64,000 nt of DNA from an uncultured Flavobacteriaceae bacterium (GTDB lineage Bacteria; Bacteroidota; Bacteroidia; Flavobacteriales; Flavobacteriaceae): contig CANLWG010000005.1 of the NCBI GenBank assembly GCA_947494715.1, forward strand, positions 248,001 to 312,000. Direction: 5' to 3'. Position numbers and translations under genes: made by a program. The notes beneath the pieces were generated by a model. The model saw nothing but the letters and a program-made list of their open reading frames with translations, searched no databases and was not told where the DNA came from. Of the stretch, positions 18,815-27,338 are shown piece by piece (the first letter of the stretch is position 1; each line of letters begins with the position of its first letter).

Positions 18815-19279
18815 ATGAATTCAAAAAGAATACTCATGAAAAACAGTAATCTAGTAGTCTTCCTATACTTTTTGTGCACAGTAGGTTGCACGTTTTGTAG
18901 TGCACAGGAGTTGGATGAAAAAAAGCGAATTGAAAAGGTTATTACCGAATGCTATATAGAACCTCTATATCTTGAGGGTGATCTCACCAAAATAAAGGAA
19001 GGCTTTCATGAGAAGTTCACAATGTACGTGCTATACAAGGGAGAATTTTATTTAACATCCCGGATGGAGTGGATCAAAAACATCAAGGAGACCAGGGCAA
19101 GAAACCTACCTCAAAAAAACTATAGTTGGAAATTTGAAACAATCGATTTTGAAGGGCAGACGGCTGTGGTTAAACTGCGTATAAATGAGGAGGGAAACTT
19201 AAAATACATGGACTATCTTACCTTATATAAATTTCAAGACGGATGGAAGGTACTGACCAAACAATTTTCAATGTTCTGA
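18815..19279 (+). CDS. exported NTF2-like protein (putative lumazine-binding family)
   Basis: 154 residues. Signal peptide (LVVFLYFLCTVGCTFCSAQ) then an NTF2/SnoaL-like fold with family features: VITECYIEPLYLEGDL, FHEKFTMYVLY and the C-terminal YLTLYKFQDGWKVLTKQF. Members are annotated as putative lumazine-binding proteins; actual ligands are mostly unknown. A second ATG at 18836 is an alternative start. A decayed copy of its middle part is found about 0.9 kb downstream at 20080-20127. Confidence 0.8.
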   Translation: MNSKRILMKNSNLVVFLYFLCTVGCTFCSAQELDEKKRIEKVITECYIEPLYLEGDLTKIKEGFHEKFTMYVLYKGEFYLTSRMEWIKNIKETRARNLPQKNYSWKFETIDFEGQTAVVKLRINEEGNLKYMDYLTLYKFQDGWKVLTKQFSMF

Positions 19280-19384
19280 AACAAACTCTGTGCATCATAC
19301 GCGTATTGGCAACGCCACCTCAAATTAATGCATATTCATTCTGCCAGTGCTAATCGTCAATCTGACAAAATTTAGTGCATTTCA

Positions 19385-19855
19385 CTAATAGGGATCTATC
19401 CATTCTGCTTTCCAATCGGCTTTGTCCAAAAGCCCAAAAGACCAATGCTGGATCGGGCTCCAATCACTTAGATTTCCATTTATGTCCCATACCCTTACTT
19501 TCCAATAATAATATCGAAGTGATTGTAATTCCTTTCCTTTAAAAATAATCTGATCGGTCTTATTCGATTTAACCCTACCTGAATCCCAAATGTCCGGTAA
19601 ATGGCGAGAAAGTGCTATTGAATCACTTGCCACCAATACTTGATATGCTATTTGGCCTTGGCCCTTTTCTTTGAATTTTAGCTCCCAACTTAAACGTGGT
19701 TTCAAAACGTCAATTTCCAACGGGTTTATCAAATACTCACACCTCAAATTCTCAATGGCAATGGAAGAAGACTTGTCAGAAGCACATGCCTTCATTGCAA
19801 TACCCGTAATCAAAAAACCCATTGCCATCGAGCCGATCAAATGTTTTATTTTCAT
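19385..19855 (-). pseudogene. truncated alpha-L-rhamnosidase (N-terminal fragment, GH78 type)
   Basis: 156 residues with signal peptide, matching only the first ~150 residues of GH78 alpha-L-rhamnosidases, which are normally about 850-1000 residues long: ENLRCEYLINPLEIDVLKPR LSWEL-type opening (core LINPLEIDVLKPRLSWEL), YYYWKVRVWDINGN and WKAEWIDPY just before a stop. The catalytic (alpha/alpha)6 barrel is absent and no remainder is seen in the 105 bp before the next gene. Likely a deletion remnant with no enzymatic function. Confidence 0.8.
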
Positions 19856-20183
19856 AGAATTTTTTCAGTTTTTTAGCTTGGCATTCTTCCTACCCGTGAA
19901 TAATTGAATCCAAACAAATCTAGGTTTTTAGTCTATGAAAAAAACAAAGATCTGTAGTTTTTTTTCTATAATAAATCAACAACATATCAAAGCAATTGTT
20001 TGTTGCTAGTTATTAGCGGATGTAGGTAGTAGTGTAAACAGATTTTGACTTTAGGGAAAGCCCTAAGAGCATCTCTTTAATCGATTTTGAAAGACAAAAG
20101 GTTATTGTTAAACTACGTATATCGGAAATTTACTCTAATAAAATCGGAATATTAATTTCGCCCATAAGTAATCTGCGAGTTTC
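19856..20183. other. non-coding, decayed region
   Basis: 328 bp between the truncated rhamnosidase and the TolB-like lipoprotein gene. It contains the NTF2 gene fragment at 20080-20127 and otherwise no recognisable gene. Confidence 0.5.
20080..20127 (+). pseudogene. fragment of an NTF2-like (lumazine-binding) gene
   Basis: Translates as IDFERQKVIVKLRISE, closely matching IDFEGQTAVVKLRINE of the intact gene at 18815-19279; the DNA is alike as well. No start, no flanking frame. A relic of a duplicated copy. Confidence 0.7.
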
Positions 20184-21098
20184 CTATTTATATATAAGTC
20201 GTATTTTATGTGTTTCGCCCGTGGAAAGTTCCAACATATACAGACCTTTAGAAATTTGGTCGTGCCATTCAAAAATCAATTTATCTCCTTTAGGATGCCA
20301 TTTTGCATGAAGTTCTTGGCCCGGCAAATTGGTGATTCTTTCCACTCCGGTTCCGTCGGCATTCATTAAGTAGAGGTTATAATTCCCCGAATCGCTCAAT
20401 TTGGGGTCATCCCTGTTAGAATGAAAGACTATCTTATCCGTATCTGGAGAAACTTCGGGAAACCAATTGATACCTTCCAGAAATGTCAATTGCCTAAAGT
20501 CCGACCCATCGGAATTCATTTTAAAAATATTATAGGTATCCCCTTGTTTAAAATCTGAAGTAAAGAGTATTTTATCTCCTATAATTTTTCGGGGGTACCA
20601 GTTTTCACCATCGGGATTATACAGTTCCCTTATCCGTGAACCATCCTTGTCCATGATGAACATTTTCGTTTTGCCATGCTCAAGGACGGAATTGAAAATA
20701 ATTTCATTGCCTGTAGGTGACCAGGTAGGCTCTATGTTATATCCGGGCAATTGTGTAAGTTGTTTCAGGTTTTCGCCATTAGCGCTCATGGTAAAGATTT
20801 GTGCTCCATCTCCGATGTCGGCATGAAAAAGTATACTTTCACCATCAGGTGACCAAACGGGGCCCTTTTTGATTCGAGCTTCCGGAAAAGTAGTCAGCCG
20901 TCTAACATTTTTACCATCAATATTTGCAGAATATATTTCCCAAACATCTTTTGATGCATCTTTGGCGTGAATAAATACAATCTTTGTTCCATCTGACGAA
21001 ATATCAGGTCTTCCAATATGACCGTCCAACTCTTGCTCTTCAGATTTACAGTTTAAAAAAAGTAAGATGGGTAAAAAAAGGAACGGTAGCTTTTTCAT
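20184..21098 (-). CDS. TolB-like beta-propeller lipoprotein
   Basis: 304 residues. Lipobox FLNC with Cys17, then about six WD40/TolB blades with motifs such as WSPDGESILFHAD, WSPTGNEIIFNS and MNADGTGVERITNLPG. The length leaves no room for another domain. Presumably periplasmic, anchored to a membrane; ligand unknown. The start ATG at 21098 leads directly into the signal sequence. It follows the DJ-1-like gene on the same strand with 58 bp between them, so they may be co-transcribed. Confidence 0.85.
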   Translation of the reverse strand: MKKLPFLFLPILLFLNCKSEEQELDGHIGRPDISSDGTKIVFIHAKDASKDVWEIYSANIDGKNVRRLTTFPEARIKKGPVWSPDGESILFHADIGDGAQIFTMSANGENLKQLTQLPGYNIEPTWSPTGNEIIFNSVLEHGKTKMFIMDKDGSRIRELYNPDGENWYPRKIIGDKILFTSDFKQGDTYNIFKMNSDGSDFRQLTFLEGINWFPEVSPDTDKIVFHSNRDDPKLSDSGNYNLYLMNADGTGVERITNLPGQELHAKWHPKGDKLIFEWHDQISKGLYMLELSTGETHKIRLIYK

Positions 21099-21156
21099 AA
21101 TTTCAGGTATGTTCTATTTGTTATGTTCAAAACTTGATTGTCCCAATAAAACCTTG

Positions 21157-21861
21157 CTATTCCTCTACCACATGGCCCTCATTGGAATGCCATTTATCAT
21201 ATTCCATATATCTTGCCGTTTCCAATGCAACCTCCTTGGAAATTAGTCTTTCTACTATATGTAAGGCACCATCAATGCCAGCGGAAACACCGGCCGTTGT
21301 CACAGTCTTTCCATTATCCACAAAACGGACATTTTGTAAAACCTCGGTATCTTTATAGGTTTCCTTTAAGCGCTCAATGCTACCGTACCAAGTAGTGGCC
21401 TTTTGGTTTTTTAGTAAACCGGCATCACCTAACAAAAATGCACCTGTACAAACCGACAAAAAGATTTCGGTCGTTTCCGAACTATTTCTAACCCAATTGA
21501 TTACTTCTGGAGTTTTTCTGGATTTACTGATGGCCCCGCCTGGAATTACAATGATATCGGGTGCCGGACAGTTTTCAATGGAGTAATTGGGTCTGATTTC
21601 CACAAAACCCTGACTTTTTATATGATCTGTACCATAAGCAACAGTGTATACATTAAATGGAGCAATCCATTTGCCCTCCTTTGTTTTAATGGAAGTAGCT
21701 GCAAAAACTTCCGCCGGACCGCCAAAATCCAACACCTCCACTCCTTCATATAAAAATATGGCTACATTGCGTTTTTTTATACTCTCCTTCTTTTGAGCAT
21801 TTCCCTTGGTCAGCAAAAAAACAAGACACAATGGACCAAATAATTTGATACATCTAATCAT
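21157..21861 (-). CDS. DJ-1/PfpI-family protein with signal peptide
   Basis: 234 residues. An N-terminal signal peptide (LFGPLCLVFLLTKGNAQ) precedes a DJ-1/PfpI domain with the nucleophile elbow FLSVCTGAFLLG (Cys138) and conserved Glu in GPAEVF. The domain resembles the ligand-binding half of GATase1-type AraC regulators (GVSAGIDGALHIVERL), here without DNA-binding part and exported. Its role (possible glyoxalase, hydrolase or isonitrile hydratase-like) cannot be decided. It is divergent to a membrane-bound AraC gene at 22065, which may regulate it. Confidence 0.85.
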   Translation of the reverse strand: MIRCIKLFGPLCLVFLLTKGNAQKKESIKKRNVAIFLYEGVEVLDFGGPAEVFAATSIKTKEGKWIAPFNVYTVAYGTDHIKSQGFVEIRPNYSIENCPAPDIIVIPGGAISKSRKTPEVINWVRNSSETTEIFLSVCTGAFLLGDAGLLKNQKATTWYGSIERLKETYKDTEVLQNVRFVDNGKTVTTAGVSAGIDGALHIVERLISKEVALETARYMEYDKWHSNEGHVVEE

Positions 21862-22064
21862 ACTACGTTTTCGTCAAAGTAAGGTCAATAGTATTTGTTG
21901 ATACGAAATAGTAACGAAGTTTTGATTGTATGGAACCAGATGTACAAAAAATTCTGTCCAAGGCTCAAAATATGGTTTGGCCCATTGATTTAAGAAAATG
22001 TTATTAAAAAAAAGTTATTTGGTTTAAAAGCTTTATTTATTTTAGGAGGTATCTAGCCAAGATT

Positions 22065-23447
22065 ATGAAACTTAAGTCATTCAAAATACTTTGCCTTTTC
22101 GCAATATTTGGCTTTTTCCCATTGATCCTGTCATCAAACAACGAATGGGAATCTATCCAGAACAAAAGCTATATCTGTCCGCCATGTGGTTGTGCCAATG
22201 ACCACAAAGAATTTAAGACACCAGGGGCCTGTACCGTTTGTGGAATGCCTTTAATAGAGGAGCCGCAGGGCATAAAACAGCATATTTCAAATACCATCAA
22301 GGGCACCTACACCAACTCTACCTTCTATCAAATTTATCCTAAACTGATTTATCCCGCTTTTTTTATCGGACTTGCCCTTGGACTATTATCTCTTCTGTCC
22401 CTGAGCTTGGGAAGAAAAAGATTCTTAAATCCTTTTTTGGCCGCGATAATTTTAGTTCTGGCCCTATATGGGCTGAAAAACCAACTTTTTGGCGTGCCCT
22501 ATAGTATGACCAATTCCTTTCAATCACTATTTGCGCCTATTTCATTTATCGTGATTTTAGGTCCCCTACTCTATTTCTATAATAAAAGTGTTTTAAGCAC
22601 CAGTTTTAGATTTAAGAAGTCTTACTTCCTACACTTTGTTCCAGGATTAATCATATTTACATGGTATTTCATCACCATCTTAACCGAGGAATCCGCAAAA
22701 AGGGAGTTGATGCATTCCCCTTTCGAGGTCGTAATAAGTCATTACGAGCAAAGTATCGCGGTCCTTTTCGGATTGATCTATTTTGCGATTTCTTTTATTG
22801 CATTTAAGAAGTGGAAGTCCAAGCATGCCCTTAGAAACAATACATTGTCCACTTGGTTGATGCGATTCAACTTTACTTTTCTTGGTATACTAGTAATTTG
22901 GGGCCTACTTATTTTTGTCAACTACTGGATTTATAGTTTCGGTATTGCCACCTTGCTTTATCAAGTTTTGTGGATATCCTTTGGTCTTTTCATTTACTGG
23001 GTTTGCTTTGAAATAATGAACAATCCCAAATTCTTTTTATTGAACAAAACCAACAACGGTGTAAATGGATTGGTATCCATCACCAAAGCCGAACTAAATA
23101 GCATAACAAATCGACTGGAATCATTAATGCGAGTGGAAAAAATTTACTTAAATGAGAAACTCAGTCTTAACGATGTTGCCCAAAATCTAGAGGTAAACCC
23201 AAAGTACCTAAGCATGATACTTAATAATTCAATTGGTAAAAGCTTCTACGAATACATAAATACGTTTAGGATAGAGGAGGTGAAAAAGCTAATGATCGAT
23301 CCGGTCAACAGGAATATTACCATTGAGGCAATTGCAAACAAAGCGGGTTTCAATTCGAAATCTAGCTTTAATACGATGTTTAAAAAGGTCACTGGGGTGA
23401 CCCCTAAGGAGTTTATGAGGTCCTACACCCCTACTGGATTAGGGTAG
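22065..23447 (+). CDS. membrane-bound AraC-family regulator with metal-binding domain
   Basis: 460 residues. Signal-like N-terminus, then a small heavy-metal-binding module at about 35-65 (YICPPCGCANDHKEF, ACTVCGMPL) containing five Cys and one His. Next come about seven membrane helices (residues 95-315), and an AraC/HTH_18 DNA-binding domain at the C-terminus (about 350-455: LSLNDVAQNLEVNPKYLSMI; IANKAGFNSKSSFNTMFK; TGVTPKEFM). It could sense a metal or redox change outside the cytoplasmic membrane and act on DNA directly. A good RBS (AGGAGG) lies upstream of ATG 22065. The divergent DJ-1 gene is a plausible target. Confidence 0.85.
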   Translation: MKLKSFKILCLFAIFGFFPLILSSNNEWESIQNKSYICPPCGCANDHKEFKTPGACTVCGMPLIEEPQGIKQHISNTIKGTYTNSTFYQIYPKLIYPAFFIGLALGLLSLLSLSLGRKRFLNPFLAAIILVLALYGLKNQLFGVPYSMTNSFQSLFAPISFIVILGPLLYFYNKSVLSTSFRFKKSYFLHFVPGLIIFTWYFITILTEESAKRELMHSPFEVVISHYEQSIAVLFGLIYFAISFIAFKKWKSKHALRNNTLSTWLMRFNFTFLGILVIWGLLIFVNYWIYSFGIATLLYQVLWISFGLFIYWVCFEIMNNPKFFLLNKTNNGVNGLVSITKAELNSITNRLESLMRVEKIYLNEKLSLNDVAQNLEVNPKYLSMILNNSIGKSFYEYINTFRIEEVKKLMIDPVNRNITIEAIANKAGFNSKSSFNTMFKKVTGVTPKEFMRSYTPTGLG

Positions 23448-23571
23448 ACCACGATTAAATGGATAGGACTATTCCATTTTGCAAAAAGATCATTCAATTA
23501 ACCGCCGTTCATTTACTTTTGCGAAGAAAATGTCCTTTGCTAGGGGCTAAATGAATTGATATAGGAATTAA

Positions 23572-24441
23572 ATGGCATCAGGATTTTTTGCAGTACTGGA
23601 CGATATCGCGACCCTTATGGACGATGTTGCCTCGATGAGTAAAATTGCGACCAAAAAAACGGCTGGCATATTAGGTGATGACCTGGCCGTTAACGCAGAA
23701 AAAGCTTCAGGATTTGTTTCTTCACGGGAAATTCCGGTACTATGGGCCATAACCAAAGGATCCTTTTTAAACAAACTCATTATTCTACCTGCCGCATTCT
23801 TGTTAAGTGCTTTTCTTCCTTGGGCCATAACCCTAATTTTAATATTGGGTGCAATCTATCTGGCCTACGAAGGTGGTGAAAAGATTTACGAGTATTTTTT
23901 TCCTCATCAAAAATCCCACGAAAAAATCCACGTTCAAAAAAGAACAGAAAGCGAAATCCTAGTACTGGAAAAAAAACGTGTCAAGCAGGCCATCGTAACA
24001 GATTTCATTTTGTCCGTGGAAATTGTAATCATCGCGCTGGGAACGGTTTTGGGAGAACCGCTGGTTACTCAAATCATAGTGGTTTCCGTTGTTGCCATTA
24101 TAGCAACCGTAGGGGTATATGGTATTGTTGCCCTTATTGTACGTATGGATGAATTTGGAATACGGTTAATTGAGCTTAATGGGAGGAGTAATAGTATTTC
24201 TGACGTTGTAGGTAATATACTGATCCAGGCATTGCCAAAGGTCATTAAAGCACTATCCATTATCGGCACCATCGCTTTGCTTTTGGTCGCTGGGGGAATC
24301 TTTGTCCATAACATAGACTTCTTACATCATTTTCTGCCCGGTCTTCCTTCGTTGCTTCAAGAATTTATCATAGGTCTGGTAATTGGACTGATTGCACTAC
24401 TGGTGGTAAAGGGTTTTCAAAAGATGTTTAAGCAATCTTAA
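23572..24441 (+). CDS. DUF808 (YedI-like) inner-membrane protein
   Basis: 289 residues, starting with the family's signature MASGFFAVLDDIATLMDDVA and SKIATKKTAGILGDDLAVNA (core KTAGILGDDLAVNAEKA). About six membrane helices follow. Homologous to E. coli YedI; function is unknown in all cases. Stands alone with ordinary spacing. Confidence 0.92.
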   Translation: MASGFFAVLDDIATLMDDVASMSKIATKKTAGILGDDLAVNAEKASGFVSSREIPVLWAITKGSFLNKLIILPAAFLLSAFLPWAITLILILGAIYLAYEGGEKIYEYFFPHQKSHEKIHVQKRTESEILVLEKKRVKQAIVTDFILSVEIVIIALGTVLGEPLVTQIIVVSVVAIIATVGVYGIVALIVRMDEFGIRLIELNGRSNSISDVVGNILIQALPKVIKALSIIGTIALLLVAGGIFVHNIDFLHHFLPGLPSLLQEFIIGLVIGLIALLVVKGFQKMFKQS

Positions 24442-24502
24442 AGTGAGCCCATAGGCAAGTCGGATAATTTCACTAATTTGACATTTGAATACAAAACAAC
24501 AC

Positions 24503-25927
24503 ATGATGCCCAAGGATTCCGAAAAAATGTCCCGAAGAACATTTATTACTAGCGGTACTACGGCCGCCTTGGGATTTACGGCAATACATTCTTTTTCAAA
24601 TTCAAAAAATGAACCTTTGTTGGAAACAAAACCAGTAAAAATCAAAATTGAGGAAGTAGACTCCAACTTTGAACGGGAACCGCTTATCAAACCCTATCGA
24701 TTTAAGGGAAGTGGAGTTTCCGAGATTTGGCAAACGGTCTGCTATTTTAAAAGTGATGCGGGACGTACCGCAATCGGTCTGGGTACGCAAGGAGTGCTAT
24801 GGTCAGATTCCAAAGTGTTTTTCGGTCACTCCGAAAATGGGGGAAACGCCATCATGTATGCCATGAGCGAAAGGGCCATCCAAATGTTGAAAGGTATTTC
24901 CTTTACCAGTCCCGTAAAAGTTCTGGATGAATTGCTCCCTGAAATTTTGGCTTATGGCAAGAAGATTTCAGGAAATCCGAATATGCGCAAAACATTTGCG
25001 CTCAATTCCCTGGTATGTGTGGATAACGCCCTGTGGAAGCTCTATTTTGACCACAACGGATTTACGGATTTTGATGCCATGATCCCTAAGGAATACCGAC
25101 CGGGGTTGTCCCATAGACACACTAAGGTCGCCAGTATCCCCTCCTTTAGCGTCGGCACCCCGGTTTCCGAAATTAAGGCCGCGGCCGATAAGGGCTACTT
25201 TATTATGAAATTGAAAACCGGATCATCTGGAACGCAACAGGAAATGATCAAAAAGGATATAGATTTCCTTACGGATTTGCATAAGGCGATTGGGGACTAT
25301 GAAACCCCCTACACCAAAAATGGCAAAATCCCTTATTATTTTGATGCCAATGGGAGATACGAGCACAAGGACACCCTAAAACGTTTCCTGGACCATGCGG
25401 ACAAAATAAAAGCTCTGGATCAGATTGCCGTTTTGGAAGAACCTTTTGACGAGTTCAATGATGCTTTTGTTGGGGATCTTGGTGTACGCATTGCAGCGGA
25501 TGAAAGTGCACACACAGCCAAGGATGCCGCCAGACGTATAGAACAAGGGTATAAATCCATAGCGGTCAAGGCCATAGCCAAGACCTTGAGTATGACCATG
25601 AAAATTACCCAATTGGCCTTTGAACAAAATATTCCTTGTTTCTGTGCGGATTTGACCGTGAACCCTATACTAGTGGATTGGAATAAATCTATTGCGGCAA
25701 GACTGCCCCCTTTTCCCGAAATGGACCTTGGTCTACAGGAAACCAATGGTCACCAGTATTATAAAAACTGGGATACCATGATGGGGCACCACCCTATGGC
25801 ACAGGCTAGTTGGACGCAGACCCGGAACGGCATCTATCCCATCGAACGGGAGTTTTATAAGGAAAGTGCCGGAATTTTTAAACCCTCTGATCATTATGTG
25901 GAAATGTTCCAAAGAATTCGGAGATAA
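24503..25927 (+). CDS. enolase-superfamily enzyme (mandelate racemase/muconate lactonizing type), Tat-exported
   Basis: 474 residues from the ATG at 24503; a TTG at 24485 and an ATG at 24527 (MSRRTF) are alternatives. The N-terminus carries a twin-arginine signal (SRRTFITSGTTAALGF). The barrel shows motifs of the superfamily: MKLKTG (KxK-like lysine), YYFDANGRY and VLEEPFDE and RIAADES as successive metal ligands (Asp, Glu, Asp), and KAIAK as the second catalytic Lys region. Members racemise or eliminate on alpha-carboxylate substrates such as dipeptides or sugar acids; the substrate here is unknown. Confidence 0.85.
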   Translation: MMPKDSEKMSRRTFITSGTTAALGFTAIHSFSNSKNEPLLETKPVKIKIEEVDSNFEREPLIKPYRFKGSGVSEIWQTVCYFKSDAGRTAIGLGTQGVLWSDSKVFFGHSENGGNAIMYAMSERAIQMLKGISFTSPVKVLDELLPEILAYGKKISGNPNMRKTFALNSLVCVDNALWKLYFDHNGFTDFDAMIPKEYRPGLSHRHTKVASIPSFSVGTPVSEIKAAADKGYFIMKLKTGSSGTQQEMIKKDIDFLTDLHKAIGDYETPYTKNGKIPYYFDANGRYEHKDTLKRFLDHADKIKALDQIAVLEEPFDEFNDAFVGDLGVRIAADESAHTAKDAARRIEQGYKSIAVKAIAKTLSMTMKITQLAFEQNIPCFCADLTVNPILVDWNKSIAARLPPFPEMDLGLQETNGHQYYKNWDTMMGHHPMAQASWTQTRNGIYPIEREFYKESAGIFKPSDHYVEMFQRIRR

Positions 25928-25934
25928 TACACGT

Positions 25935-25968
25935 AAAAAGGCCAAAAACCTAAAGCTTTTGACCTTTT
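25935..25968. terminator. bidirectional terminator between convergent genes
   Basis: AAAAGGCCAAAA and TTTTGACCTTTT pair over 12 positions with one mismatch around an 8-nt loop, with A and T runs on both sides. It sits between the convergent enolase-family and receiver-GT2 genes. Confidence 0.7.
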
Positions 25969-25987
25969 GAATGGAAGGATCTTAGAT

Positions 25988-27133
25988 TTATCGATTGTAA
26001 TGTAATGCTATCTGACCCAATTGTCCCACAATTTTAATGGAATCCTTCATGGATAGTTTGGAACCATCAGCATGTATCCATCGTTTTAAGGGTTGCTCAC
26101 AAATTAATCGCTTTGCTTCGTCCTTACCGTAGAATTTGCGCATACGCATAAAGATTTCCACATCGAACAACCATTTAGTAATGAACTTCTTTCGGAAAAC
26201 GGTTGCGGCTATTTCCCTATCCATGATTTTGGCTCCACATTGTGTGTCCTTAAAAGGCATTCCTAAAATCGTCTGAATGATAAGGTTTATGGTTTTGCTG
26301 ATTATTTTTCGTGCAGATTCCTTAGCAATATCCGCCCCCATTCTACTAATTCGGGAACCACTAACAATCTTGAAGTCCGAATTTTCAATGGTCTTTACCA
26401 AATCATCGAAATCCCTAAAATCCGTGGATAGGTCTGCATCCAGAAAACCGACATAATCAAATTGTTGGTCTTTGATCAAATGTAGCATACCCTGCCTAAC
26501 CGCTTCGGCCTTGCCTCCATTTTTCTCACAATTGTATACACTTATGTTGGTAGGGTTGGCTTCCTTTAATTCCTCCAGAATGGTCAAGGTATTATCCGTA
26601 CTACCGTCATTTACAAAACACAAATGATAGCCTAGGTTTTTATGGGCAAATGCCTTGAATTCGGAACTTAGGAGCCGCTCCTCTTCATTGTAACATGGGA
26701 TAACTACGCCAATACAGTTCTTTTGCAGCATACGGGTATCACCATACTCGGTCACTATAGTATTTGATGATTTGGGCAAACCTATAATACGTTTGATCCT
26801 GGCAGCCATTTCATCCAGGCTTACTGGCTTTTTCATATAATCGTCAATGCCCAAGGTAAAGCCATCCATGATTACACTCTCGTCCGTATTTCCGGACATT
26901 ACCAGAATGGGCGTTTTTGAGTCCCTAATAAAACGGATATGTTTTACTACTTGTAGGCCGGACATGTCAGGCATGTTGATATCTACCAACACCAGGTCCG
27001 GTTGAAACGATTCATAAAGATCAATCCCGGTTTGACCACTATTCGCGATTTCCACTTGGTACCCCAATTCCGTTAATCGTTTTTCTACAGAAAGTAGAAT
27101 AAGTTGCTGGTCGTCTATTGCTAAAATTTTCAT
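25988..27133 (-). CDS. response-regulator receiver fused to GT2 glycosyltransferase
   Basis: 381 residues. Residues 1-120 form a CheY-like receiver (phospho-acceptor D51 in LVDINMPDMSG; K101/K102 in MKKPVS). Residues 138-381 form a GT2 domain of the dolichyl-phosphate-glucose/mannose synthase type: VVIPCYNEEERL, CFVNDGSTDNT, NGGKAEAVRQG, DxD D232-A-D234, and VSGSRI. No membrane helices. Phosphorylation would presumably switch the transferase, which likely charges a polyprenyl phosphate with a sugar for the glycan made by neighbouring genes. Promoter element A lies upstream. It is divergent to the GT-C-like membrane gene at 27339. The fusion is unusual; the activation idea is inference. Confidence 0.88.
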   Translation of the reverse strand: MKILAIDDQQLILLSVEKRLTELGYQVEIANSGQTGIDLYESFQPDLVLVDINMPDMSGLQVVKHIRFIRDSKTPILVMSGNTDESVIMDGFTLGIDDYMKKPVSLDEMAARIKRIIGLPKSSNTIVTEYGDTRMLQKNCIGVVIPCYNEEERLLSSEFKAFAHKNLGYHLCFVNDGSTDNTLTILEELKEANPTNISVYNCEKNGGKAEAVRQGMLHLIKDQQFDYVGFLDADLSTDFRDFDDLVKTIENSDFKIVSGSRISRMGADIAKESARKIISKTINLIIQTILGMPFKDTQCGAKIMDREIAATVFRKKFITKWLFDVEIFMRMRKFYGKDEAKRLICEQPLKRWIHADGSKLSMKDSIKIVGQLGQIALHYNR

Positions 27134-27184
27134 AGGTTAAGATTTTAAATAAAAATTCGGTTACAATTTTCAATAATCATAGGT

Positions 27185-27257
27185 CAAATGTACTGGCATC
27201 TGACGTCTTTTAGAACCTACGAAAGACGGATCGCAGTTTTCCGTAGACGAGTGGATG
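27185..27257 (-). promoter_or_regulatory. shared LytTR-type promoter element, site A
   Basis: In the direction of the receiver-GT2 gene: half-site CCACTC, then GTC-TACGG, half-site CGATCC 21 bp after the first, and a -7 box AGTACATTTG (TAnnTTTG exactly). TACGG starts 61 bp before the last base of the -7 box, the same as at five other sites in this window. Confidence 0.8.
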
Positions 27258-27338
27258 CTATTGTCCGATAGGTGATTACGTAGTTAATCCACAATATATC
27301 TACTTTTATAATGTTATATTTTCTTACAGACCATAACT

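Noticed and set aside
27255-27338. Possible plus-strand copy of the element (TCCGATAGGTGATTACG) for the gene at 27339
   Set aside because: The nearest AT-rich -7-like sequence is 5 bp off the fixed distance and half-sites are poor.
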